DNA of 64,000 bases, taken from contig NZ_WHOL01000107.1 of assembly GCF_009745975.1 (NCBI RefSeq), positions 1 to 64,000 of the forward strand. The letters are read 5' to 3'. The stretch's first letter is position 1; every line of letters begins with the position of its first letter. The position numbers and the translations under genes are program-made. Shown here one piece after another: positions 49,637-56,537 of this stretch. The notes beneath the pieces were generated by a model. That model was not told the origin of the DNA. It worked only from the letters and a program-made list of their open reading frames with translations, and did not search any database. This DNA comes from Actinokineospora pegani. GTDB lineage: Bacteria; Actinomycetota; Actinomycetes; Mycobacteriales; Pseudonocardiaceae.

Positions 49637-49654
49637 GTCAGATGCTTGTCTGAC
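49637..49654. promoter_or_regulatory. TetR operator between P450 and TetR genes
   Basis: GTCAGA-TGCTTG-TCTGAC is a perfect 6-bp inverted repeat centred in the divergent region. The motif GTCAGAC recurs at 49604-49610, where CTGAC-AGCC-GTCAG forms a second smaller palindrome next to the P450 start. The TetR protein encoded alongside is the natural ligand. Confidence 0.6.
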
Positions 49655-49680
49655 GAGTCCGTCGCCGCCGATGGGGTGAG

Positions 49681-50334
49681 ATGGGGGGCATGGACACGCA
49701 GGCCGGACCAGCGACCCGCCGCGAGCGGGCCGAGGCGACCAGGGAGCTGCTGCTGCGCACCGCGGAGCGCCTCTACGCCGAACGCGGCCTCTCCCAGGTC
49801 TCCAACCGGCAGATCGTGGAGGCCGCTGGGCAGGCCAACAACTCGGCCCTGACCTACCACGTGGGCACCCGCGACGACCTCGTGCAGGCCATCGCCGCCA
49901 CGCACACCGGGCCCATCGCGGCGCGCACCCGCGAGCTCGTCGAGCAGGTCAGGGGCTCGGCGGACCCGCGCGACCACGTGGCCAGCCTGGTCCTGCCCTA
50001 CACCGAGCACCTGGCCGAGCTGGGCAACCCGAGCTGGTGCGCCCGGTTCATCGCCCAGGTCAGCACCGACCCCACCTTCACCGGCCTGGTCCGCGGCGGG
50101 CTGATCACCCCGGTGCACGAGGAGGGCATGGCCGCGCTGTGGGCGACCGTACCCGCCCTGCCGCCCGCGGCCGCGGCGCTGCGCGGCCAGACCGTGCGCC
50201 TGGCGATCGTGCACACCTGCGCCGAGCAGGAGCACGCCGCGGCCGACACCGGCAAGCCCGCCGACTGGGCGATGATCGGCTCGGCGCTGACCGACGCCGT
50301 GACGGGCATGCTGCTGGCGCCCGTCCGCGGGTGA
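49681..50334 (+). CDS. TetR-family transcriptional regulator
   Basis: A 217-residue regulator (or 214 if ATG 49690 is used; both have only G-rich sequence upstream). The helix-turn-helix reads LLLRTAERLYAERGLSQVSNRQIVEAAGQANNSALTYHVGTRDDLV (residues 24-69), which fits TetR with a tail like the C-terminal domain of hydrophobic-ligand sensors. It very likely represses the divergent P450 and itself through the palindromes between them. Confidence 0.87.
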   Translation: MGGMDTQAGPATRRERAEATRELLLRTAERLYAERGLSQVSNRQIVEAAGQANNSALTYHVGTRDDLVQAIAATHTGPIAARTRELVEQVRGSADPRDHVASLVLPYTEHLAELGNPSWCARFIAQVSTDPTFTGLVRGGLITPVHEEGMAALWATVPALPPAAAALRGQTVRLAIVHTCAEQEHAAADTGKPADWAMIGSALTDAVTGMLLAPVRG

Positions 50335-50743
50335 GTCAGCCACCGATGTGCCGGTCAGCCGCGAGACCCGTCGCGGCTGTCCGAGAGGCGCACCACGCCA
50401 AGTACGCCGAGCAGGACCACCCGGTCCACCGAATCGACGTACAGCGGGGCGTCGCATGGGGCGGCCAGCGCCCGGGCCCGGCCGGCGCAGCGCGGCCACC
50501 TCGCCCGCCCGGCCGAGTCGTCGGAACCGCGCACCGGATCGCCGTGGTACGCATTCCGCCTCCGACGCCTTGACCCGCAGGATCGTCGAGAGCCAGCCGC
50601 GCGAGATCTCCGGCTCCGCCGTTGGCGAAGTGTCCCCGTCGGCTGGGGAGGACGTGCAGGCGCCCCGCGCCGCGCACGTCGATGTACTGGCTCAGGGTTC
50701 CTGGGCCGCTGGTGCTGCTAGCACCGGGGAACGACAGGCGCGC
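50335..50743. other. Gene-free stretch, possibly with decayed coding remnants
   Basis: No convincing gene is found in this 409-bp stretch. The minus strand, near 50360-50460, has a short run with good codon usage reading LYVDSVDRVVLLGVLGVVRLSDSRDGS before a stop, which could be a remnant of a lost gene. The right end holds the terminator of the flavodoxin-like gene. Confidence 0.4.
50711..50725 (-). terminator. Hairpin after the flavodoxin-like gene
   Basis: GGTGCT-GCT-AGCACC forms a six-base perfect stem about 18 bases past the stop at 50744. It is short and has no T-run, so it is a modest candidate. Confidence 0.4.
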
Positions 50744-51355
50744 CTATCGAGGAGGGTAGGCGGAAATCTTGAGCGCGCGGGCCAAGTGCGCGGCGTTGGC
50801 CGCGAGGGTCGCCGTCGTGCTGGCCACCGGCGCGGGGGTCTCGTCGAGGTCCTTGTAGTCCACGCTCTGCATCGCCTCGCCGTTCCAGTAGGTCGCGCCC
50901 TGCGCCGGGATGGTGAACCCGATGTCGTTGAGCGCCTGGAACACATCGGCGGTGATCTTGTGCGCGCCGTCCTCGTTGCCCACCACGGCCACCACCGCCA
51001 CCTTGCCGAACATCGACGACCTCCCGGCGTCGTCGGTCTCGGACAGTTCGGCGTCCAGCCGCTCCAGCACCCGGGCGGCCACGCTGCTGGGGTGGCCGAC
51101 CCAGGTCGGCGTCGCGATCAGCAGGATGTCGGCGGCGAGCAGCCGCTCCCGGATCGCGGGCCACTCGTCGCCCGGCCCCATGTCCTTCTCGACGCCGGGC
51201 TTGACGTCGTGGTCGACCACGCGGACGACCTCGCCCGCCACGTCGTGCCCGGCCAGGGCGCTGAGGACCTGCCCCGCCAGCAGGTCGCTGCTCGACGCCG
51301 CGGGCGAGGGGCTGAGGGTGCACACGAGGGCCAGCGCCCGCAAGGTCTTCGCCAT
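50744..51355 (-). CDS. Flavodoxin-like NAD(P)H-dependent FMN oxidoreductase
   Basis: A 203-residue flavodoxin-fold protein. The FMN phosphate loop is CTLSPSPAASSSDLLAG (residues 12-28), and the second and third FMN loops are ATPTWVGHPSSVA and VVGNEDGAHK. It is of the multimeric reductase/WrbA-like type common in actinobacteria and might reduce quinones or deliver FMNH2. Terminal ALKISAYPPR is unremarkable. ATG 51355. It diverges from the hydrolase behind the CsoR-like palindrome. Confidence 0.83.
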   Translation of the reverse strand: MAKTLRALALVCTLSPSPAASSSDLLAGQVLSALAGHDVAGEVVRVVDHDVKPGVEKDMGPGDEWPAIRERLLAADILLIATPTWVGHPSSVAARVLERLDAELSETDDAGRSSMFGKVAVVAVVGNEDGAHKITADVFQALNDIGFTIPAQGATYWNGEAMQSVDYKDLDETPAPVASTTATLAANAAHLARALKISAYPPR

Positions 51356-51445
51356 GCGGGGCGGATACCCGGGCGCTGTGCGCGGAAACCAGCCCGAGGC
51401 TGTTCGCCCTGATCAGCGGGTGTGGGCTGGGTCGGCGGGATTGAT

Positions 51446-51463
51446 TACCCCCATTAGGGGGTA
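51446..51463. promoter_or_regulatory. CsoR-family-like palindrome
   Basis: TACCCCC-ATTA-GGGGGTA, seven perfect pairs around four bases. It resembles the G-tract operators (TACCCC-N4-GGGGTA) of CsoR/RcnR/FrmR repressors that sense copper, other metals, persulfides or formaldehyde. It lies 37 bases before the alpha/beta hydrolase start and 90 bases from the divergent flavodoxin start. No CsoR gene is in the window. Confidence 0.55.
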
Positions 51464-51499
51464 CGTCTCGGGGGCGACTTGGAGCACGGGAGGCCGATC

Positions 51500-52423
51500 A
51501 TGGCGCGTCGGTGGGACACAGCGGTGCGGGAATGCGAGATCACCCTGCACGGGCAGCGGTACACGTACCTGCGCGCGGGCAGGCGGGGCCCCGTGGTGGT
51601 GCTGCTGCACGGGCTGGCGGGCGACTCCGAGACCTGGCGGCCGGTGCTGCCGCTGCTGGCCGAGCGGGCGACCGTCATCGCCCCCGACCTGTTGGGGCAC
51701 GGCCGGTCGGCCAAGCCGCGCGGTGGTGACTACTCGGTCGGCTCGTACGCCTCCGGGCTGCGCGACCTGCTCATCGCCCTGGGCGTCAGCGGGGCGACGG
51801 TGGTCGGCCACTCGTTCGGCGGGGGAGTGGCGATGCAGTTCGCCTACCAGTTCCCGGAGCTGGCCAACCGCCTGGTGCTCGTCTCCAGCGGCGGCCTCGG
51901 CCCCGAGGTCACCCCCGCGCTGCGGGCGGCGACCATCCCCGGCAGCCTGGTCGCGCTGCGCCTGATGACCACGTTGACCCCGCGCTGGGTCGGCAACCTG
52001 CTGCACAAGGCACTGCGGGCGGTGCCGTCCATGGCGGCCAACGACCTCGACGAGTTGGCCCGCGCCCTGGCGTCGCTGTCGCACCACGACGCCCGCGCCG
52101 CGTTCATGCACACCGCGCGCGGCGCGCTGGACCTCACCGGGCAGCGCATCGACGCGACCGCGAAGCTCTACCTCACCGCGCACACGCCGCTGCTGTTCAT
52201 CACCGGCGACACGGACGCGGTCATCCCGGCACAGCACACCACCGACGCGCACGAGAAGACCCCCAACAGCCACCTCGCGGTGTTCCAGGGCGCGGGGCAC
52301 TTTCCGCACCTGGACGACCCCGAGCGCTTCGCCGCCACGGTGGCGGGCTTCCTCAACGCCACGAGGCCCGCCCGCCCCGACCCCAGCGGTCTGCGCGACC
52401 GCCTGCTGGCCGGGGCGGGCTGA
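51500..52423 (+). CDS. Alpha/beta hydrolase
   Basis: A 307-residue hydrolase with the full catalytic set. The oxyanion segment is LLHGLAGDSETW, the nucleophile is in VVGHSFGGG (Ser near residue 103), Asp in FITGDTDAVIP and His in GAGHFPHLD. A cap of about 70 residues lies between the core halves. Substrate unknown; mycobacterial and actinobacterial relatives act on esters. ATG 51500 is supported by GGGAGG seven bases upstream, with an in-frame start at 51479 rejected. It converges with the ferredoxin-reductase gene. Confidence 0.88.
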   Translation: MARRWDTAVRECEITLHGQRYTYLRAGRRGPVVVLLHGLAGDSETWRPVLPLLAERATVIAPDLLGHGRSAKPRGGDYSVGSYASGLRDLLIALGVSGATVVGHSFGGGVAMQFAYQFPELANRLVLVSSGGLGPEVTPALRAATIPGSLVALRLMTTLTPRWVGNLLHKALRAVPSMAANDLDELARALASLSHHDARAAFMHTARGALDLTGQRIDATAKLYLTAHTPLLFITGDTDAVIPAQHTTDAHEKTPNSHLAVFQGAGHFPHLDDPERFAATVAGFLNATRPARPDPSGLRDRLLAGAG

Positions 52424-52432
52424 CCCGCGTGC

Positions 52433-53917
52433 CTACCGCCTGAGCAGCCGACCCGCCAGCGCGGCGATGGGCGAGCGCCTCCTGCGCGTCGGCAGGGCGC
52501 CGGACACCGCGTCGGAGATCAGCGCGGACACCGTCTCCTGGGCGCACGTGCGGTTGGCGCCGATCCCACCGCTCGGGCCACGCTTGATCCAGCCGACCAC
52601 GTACACCCCGACCCGGTCGTCCACCCGGCCGCCGGTGTTCGGGACGGTCCCGGTGGCCTCGTCGAACGGCAGCCCCGGCACGGCCACGCCCCGGTAGCCG
52701 ATCGCGGTGATGACCTGGTCGGCGACGATCTCGGTCTCGACCGTGCGCACACCGCGCACCCGCGTGTCACCCACGATCGCCGTCGGCGTCTTGTGGAAGG
52801 CGAGCACGATCCGCCTGCCCGCCGCGGGCGGCGTCGACCAGTCGACCCGTTCGACCGGCAGCGAGCCCAGCAGCCCCGCCTTGGTCCCGCGCGCCCCGCC
52901 CGGCACCGGCTCCGCGCAGTCGACGACGACCGGGACGTCGGCGCGCTGGGTCAGCGCCAGCAGCTCCGGCGCGGTGAACGCGGCGTGCTCCGGACCGCGC
53001 CTGGCCAGCAGCACGACCTCCCTGACCTTGCTCGACCGCAGCCGCCGCAGCGCGTGCGGCGCGATGGTCGTGCCCTCCAGGTCGTCCGGGTCGGCGGTCA
53101 GGATGCGCGCCACGTCGAGCGCGACGTTCCCGTTGCCCACCAGCACCACGCGCTCGGCCGACAGGTCCACCACGTCCGCGGGCACGTCCGGGTGGCCGTT
53201 GTACCAGCCGACGACCGTGGTCGCGGCGATGACGCCGGGCAGGTCCTCGCCCGGCACGCCCAGCTTGCGCGCTGACGACGCGCCGACCGCGCACACCACG
53301 GCGTCGTGGCGGGCGGACAGCTCCTCCACCGTGACGTCCCCGCCCACCTCGACCCCCAGCCGCAGCCGGACGCGCGGGTGGTCGTGGAAGCGGGCGAAGG
53401 TCTCGCCGATCCGCTTGGTGGACGGGTGGTCCGGCGCCACGCCGAACCGGATCAGCCCACCGGGCACCGGGTGCCGGTCGATCAGCGTCACCGTGGCGTT
53501 GGTGTGCAGCACCAGTTCCTCGACCGCGTACATCCCCGCCGGACCGGTGCCGATGACCGCCACGTCCAGCGGCGCCATGTCGCTGGGGATGTCGTGGGCG
53601 AACACCGGCTGGCTCCAGCGGTGGAAGTTCGGCGCCGCCGACGGGGCCGCCGCGGCGGGCTCCCGGTCGGCGAAGTAGGCGGCGTTGATCTCGCCGTAGG
53701 CCGCCAGCGCGCCGGTCAGCTCGTCGAGCGGGTGGATCGCGTCGACCGGGCAGGCGTCGGCGCAGGCGCCGCAGTCGATGCAGGTGTCCGGGTCCACGTA
53801 GAGCATCTCCGTGGTCCCGAAGTCCGGCTCGTCCGGCGTCGGGTGGATGCAGTTGACGGGGCAGACCGACACGCAGGACGCGTCGCTGCAACAGGTCTGG
53901 GTGATCGCGAAGGCCAT
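52433..53917 (-). CDS. fprB: Ferredoxin:NADP reductase with fused N-terminal ferredoxin (FprB-like)
   Basis: A 494-residue fusion. Residues 1-60 are a bacterial 7Fe/8Fe-type ferredoxin (Cys at 9, 15, 19 and 23, then C-x2-C-x2-C-x3-CP at 46-56). From about residue 118 an adrenodoxin-reductase-type flavoprotein follows, with FAD motif GTGPAGMYAVEEL, RHPVPGGLIRFGVAPDH and NADP motif GNGNVALDVARIL. It can transfer electrons from NADPH to its own ferredoxin or the reverse. It lies nine bases downstream of the AurF-type oxygenase gene in the same operon, so it is the probable electron donor for that enzyme. Confidence 0.9.
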   Translation of the reverse strand: MAFAITQTCCSDASCVSVCPVNCIHPTPDEPDFGTTEMLYVDPDTCIDCGACADACPVDAIHPLDELTGALAAYGEINAAYFADREPAAAAPSAAPNFHRWSQPVFAHDIPSDMAPLDVAVIGTGPAGMYAVEELVLHTNATVTLIDRHPVPGGLIRFGVAPDHPSTKRIGETFARFHDHPRVRLRLGVEVGGDVTVEELSARHDAVVCAVGASSARKLGVPGEDLPGVIAATTVVGWYNGHPDVPADVVDLSAERVVLVGNGNVALDVARILTADPDDLEGTTIAPHALRRLRSSKVREVVLLARRGPEHAAFTAPELLALTQRADVPVVVDCAEPVPGGARGTKAGLLGSLPVERVDWSTPPAAGRRIVLAFHKTPTAIVGDTRVRGVRTVETEIVADQVITAIGYRGVAVPGLPFDEATGTVPNTGGRVDDRVGVYVVGWIKRGPSGGIGANRTCAQETVSALISDAVSGALPTRRRRSPIAALAGRLLRR

Positions 53918-53925
53918 GGCTGGGC

Positions 53926-54816
53926 TCAGATCAGGCTGGCGCGGCGGTAGAACCGCAGGGCGGCCTTGGTCAGCAGACCGCAGGAGTCCAGGAAGTCCAT
54001 CAGCCCGGCGCAGCTCGAGCGCAGCATCGACCTGTGGTGCTCGTTGGCCTTGGCCTCGCGGATCGCCCGCTCGCTGTCCAGGCCCGCGTACTGGTACACC
54101 TCGCGGTTGATCATGCTGGTGACGATGAAGTACGAGGTGATCGCGACGGCGATGGCGTTGGCCTCGCGGCGGGCCCGGCCCGCGCCCATGAGGCGCTGCT
54201 TGGTCTCCTCCCGGGCGAACTTCATGTGCCGGGACTCCTCGACCACGTGGATGTTGTTGATCGTCCGCACGAACGGCACCACGCGCTCGTCGCGCATGCT
54301 GTCGCGCTGCATGACGTCGAGGACCTCCTCGGCGACCAGGATCGCCGCGTAGGCGGCCTCACCGGTCGCGATGGCCTTGAACGCCCGGCCCAGCTCCACG
54401 ACGTGGCGCTGCGGGCGGTACGCGGGGGCGCGCAGCTTCTCGGCGCCGCGGGCGAACATGATCGAGTGCCTGCACTCGTCGGCGATCTCGGTCAGCGCCC
54501 ACTGGAACGCCGGGTCGGTCGGGTCCTTGGCGTAGAAGTCCCGCAGGACCATCTGCTGCAGGATCATCTCGAACCAGATACCGGTGCTGGCGACCGACGC
54601 GGCCTCCTGCCGGGTCAGCTCCTTGCGCTGGTCCTCGGTCATCTCGGCCCAGTAGTCGGTCCCGTAGAGCGTGCTCCACTCCGGGCTCATGCCGTGGTAG
54701 GAGGTGTCGAGCGGGGTCTCCCAGTCGACTTCCAGCGCGGGGTCGTAGGACAGCATCGCGGCCGACTCGAGCAACCGCTGCGTCGTCGCCTTGCGGGGGG
54801 TGTCGACCTCAGTCAT
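53926..54816 (-). CDS. AurF-type diiron oxygenase
   Basis: A 296-residue helical diiron protein related to p-aminobenzoate N-oxygenase AurF. Metal ligands are in the two E-x-E/D-E-x2-H helices: TEIADECRH (about 127-135) and HVVEESRH (about 188-195), with the first-helix Glu in WFEMILQQ. Enzymes of this group oxidise arylamines or hydroxylate substrates with O2 and two external electrons. The FprB fusion next door could supply them. ATG 54816, with the TTACC-GAA-GGTAA palindrome 44 bases upstream. Substrate unknown. Confidence 0.85.
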   Translation of the reverse strand: MTEVDTPRKATTQRLLESAAMLSYDPALEVDWETPLDTSYHGMSPEWSTLYGTDYWAEMTEDQRKELTRQEAASVASTGIWFEMILQQMVLRDFYAKDPTDPAFQWALTEIADECRHSIMFARGAEKLRAPAYRPQRHVVELGRAFKAIATGEAAYAAILVAEEVLDVMQRDSMRDERVVPFVRTINNIHVVEESRHMKFAREETKQRLMGAGRARREANAIAVAITSYFIVTSMINREVYQYAGLDSERAIREAKANEHHRSMLRSSCAGLMDFLDSCGLLTKAALRFYRRASLI

Positions 54817-54859
54817 CTCAACCTCTCGGAGGCTCGCTGCATGTTACTTGGATTTACTA

Positions 54860-54872
54860 TTACCGAAGGTAA
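54860..54872. promoter_or_regulatory. Operator candidate upstream of the AurF gene
   Basis: TTACC-GAA-GGTAA is a perfect 5-bp inverted repeat, part of a wider GTTAC...GTAAC pair at 54843-54873. It stands in the promoter zone of the AurF-FprB operon. No cognate regulator is adjacent. Confidence 0.45.
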
Positions 54873-55191
54873 CACCACTTTGGTGTGAGCGCCAGCACTG
54901 AGTTCGAGCGTCCCTGGGGTTCGCTGGGAGGACGTCCGGGCAGGCCGTCGGGTTGCTCGCGCAGAACCCTGTCGATCTCGACCTCGCCGCGCCCGACCTG
55001 GTCGCGGTGGGCAACCCGGCGCGGAAGGGTCGGTGAGGCTCAAAGTATTTATTTTGATGACCAATTTTCTATTTACTATCTCGATATTTGAGTGACCTGT
55101 GGAGATCGGAACACGGGCGGGGGCGATCCTGTCTCGGTGACCCAGACCGCGCCGCGTTGACAGCGGGCGCTGGGTGGATTAGCCAGGTCCC
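54873..55191. other. Gene-free stretch with an AT-rich island
   Basis: No confident gene here. Near 54940-55036 a frame with good third-position GC reads GQAVGLLAQNPVDLDLAAPDLV and ends at TGA 55034, which may be the tail of a lost gene. Between about 55039 and 55092 the DNA is strikingly AT-rich for this genome and is bounded by CTCAAA and TTTGAG, an inverted repeat. It may be a promoter, an attachment-like site or a small imported segment. Confidence 0.45.
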
Positions 55192-55818
55192 ATGGCAAAG
55201 ATGATCGAGTTCGCAGCCGAGGAACGCGTGGAGTTCGCCGACTTCCTCGCGGGCCTCGACCCGGCGCACTGGGACGCCCCGTCCCTGTGCGCCGGGTGGT
55301 CGGTGCGAGACGTGGTCGCCCACGTCACCAGTTTCGACGGCATGCGCCCGCTGGAGCTGGTGGGCCGCCTGGCGCGCAACGGGTTCAGCCTCTCCCGCAC
55401 CAACCAGGCCCGGATGGACGAGATCGCGGCCGAGCCCCCGGCCCTCGTCGACCGGGTGCGCGCCCGCCCCGCGGGCGTCATGAAGGCGTTGGGCGGCACC
55501 GTCGCCCTGGTCGACGGCCTCATCCACCACCAGGACATCCGCCGCGCCCTGGACATGCCCCGCGAGATCCCGCGCGACCGCCTCCGGACCGCGCTCAAGG
55601 CCGGCCTGAAAGCGCCCCCGATCGGCGCGGGCCCCCGAGCCAAGGGCCTCCGGATCGTCGCCGAGGACCTGGACTGGACCCGCGGCGAGGGCCCAGAGGT
55701 CCGCGGCCCCGGCGAGGCACTCCTGATGGCCTTCGCCGGACGGCCGCACGCGCTCCCGGACCTCGCGGGTCCCGGGGTTGCCCTCTTGCGCGGACGGATG
55801 CCCCGGGATACTCCCTAG
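55192..55818 (+). CDS. Maleylpyruvate isomerase family (mycothiol-dependent-like) protein
   Basis: A 208-residue DinB-fold protein of the TIGR03083 type. It has the LCAGWSVRDVVAHV segment (residues 33-46, with metal His45), the DGLIHHQDIRRAL segment carrying two metal His, and an R-x4-G-P-x-A-L-L-M-A-F-A-G-R-P motif. Relatives use mycothiol in maleylpyruvate isomerisation, but many are of unknown function. ATG 55192. Monocistronic, with four bases of overlap with the convergent SDR. Confidence 0.85.
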   Translation: MAKMIEFAAEERVEFADFLAGLDPAHWDAPSLCAGWSVRDVVAHVTSFDGMRPLELVGRLARNGFSLSRTNQARMDEIAAEPPALVDRVRARPAGVMKALGGTVALVDGLIHHQDIRRALDMPREIPRDRLRTALKAGLKAPPIGAGPRAKGLRIVAEDLDWTRGEGPEVRGPGEALLMAFAGRPHALPDLAGPGVALLRGRMPRDTP

Positions 55819-56537
55819 TGGACCGACCAGCCGCCGTCGCAGGGGAGCAGGACCCCGGTGGTGTTGGAGGACTCGTCGCTGAGCAGGTGGGTGATCGTGG
55901 CGGCGACCTGCTCCGGGGTCGCGATCGGGGGGAGGGTGGCCAGGAAGGGGCTGATGCGGGCCAGGCCCGCCTCGGACGGGGAGCCGCCGCCCGCGGTCAT
56001 GCCGGTGGCGACGCCGCCGGGGGCCACGGCGTTGACGCGGATGCCGTGGGGGGCGTACATGAACGCCGTGCTGCGGGTCAGGCCGACGACGGCGTGCTTG
56101 GCGGCGGTGTAGGCCACACCCGCCGCCGAGCCGCGCAGGGCGGCCTCGGAGGCGATGTTGACCACCGAGCCGCGGCCCGCGGCGATCATCGGCGGCAGCA
56201 GGGCGCGGGTCAGGCGCATCATGCCATCGACGTTGACCGCGAAGACCCGCCGCCACACCTCGTCGGTGACCTCGTGCAGCGGGGAGAAGTCGTCGATGAT
56301 CCCGGCGACGTTGGCCAGGCCGTCCACCCGGGACCCGGCGGCCTCGGCGACGCGCGCGATGTCGTCGGGGTCGGTGATGTCGGCCCGCAGCGGCTCCACG
56401 CCGGGCAGGTCGACCGCGGCGATGTCCACCCCGACCACGCGGGCGCCCTCCGCGGCGAGGGCGGTCGCGGTGGCCGCGCCGATGCCGGAGGCGGCGCCGG
56501 TCACCACGACCGTGTGGCCGGTGAAGCGCTCAGACAT
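55815..56537 (-). CDS. Short-chain dehydrogenase/reductase
   Basis: A 240-residue classical SDR. TGAASGIG (residues 13-20), V-D-I after beta-2 (favours NAD), NVAGI, catalytic Ser in VVNIASEAAL, and Y-T-A-A-K intact. It ends with the typical V-L-L-P-C-D-G-G-W. ATG 56537 overlaps the MMPL stop by eight bases, so the SDR is the last gene of the TetR-MMPL-SDR operon. Likely acts on a lipid or steroid-like alcohol, by neighbour association only. Confidence 0.88.
   Translation of the reverse strand: MSERFTGHTVVVTGAASGIGAATATALAAEGARVVGVDIAAVDLPGVEPLRADITDPDDIARVAEAAGSRVDGLANVAGIIDDFSPLHEVTDEVWRRVFAVNVDGMMRLTRALLPPMIAAGRGSVVNIASEAALRGSAAGVAYTAAKHAVVGLTRSTAFMYAPHGIRVNAVAPGGVATGMTAGGGSPSEAGLARISPFLATLPPIATPEQVAATITHLLSDESSNTTGVLLPCDGGWSVH

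Noticed and set aside
50336-50677. 113-codon minus-strand frame between TetR and flavodoxin genes
   Set aside because: Gly/Arg/Pro-rich translation without a usable start site or family match; at most a decayed remnant.
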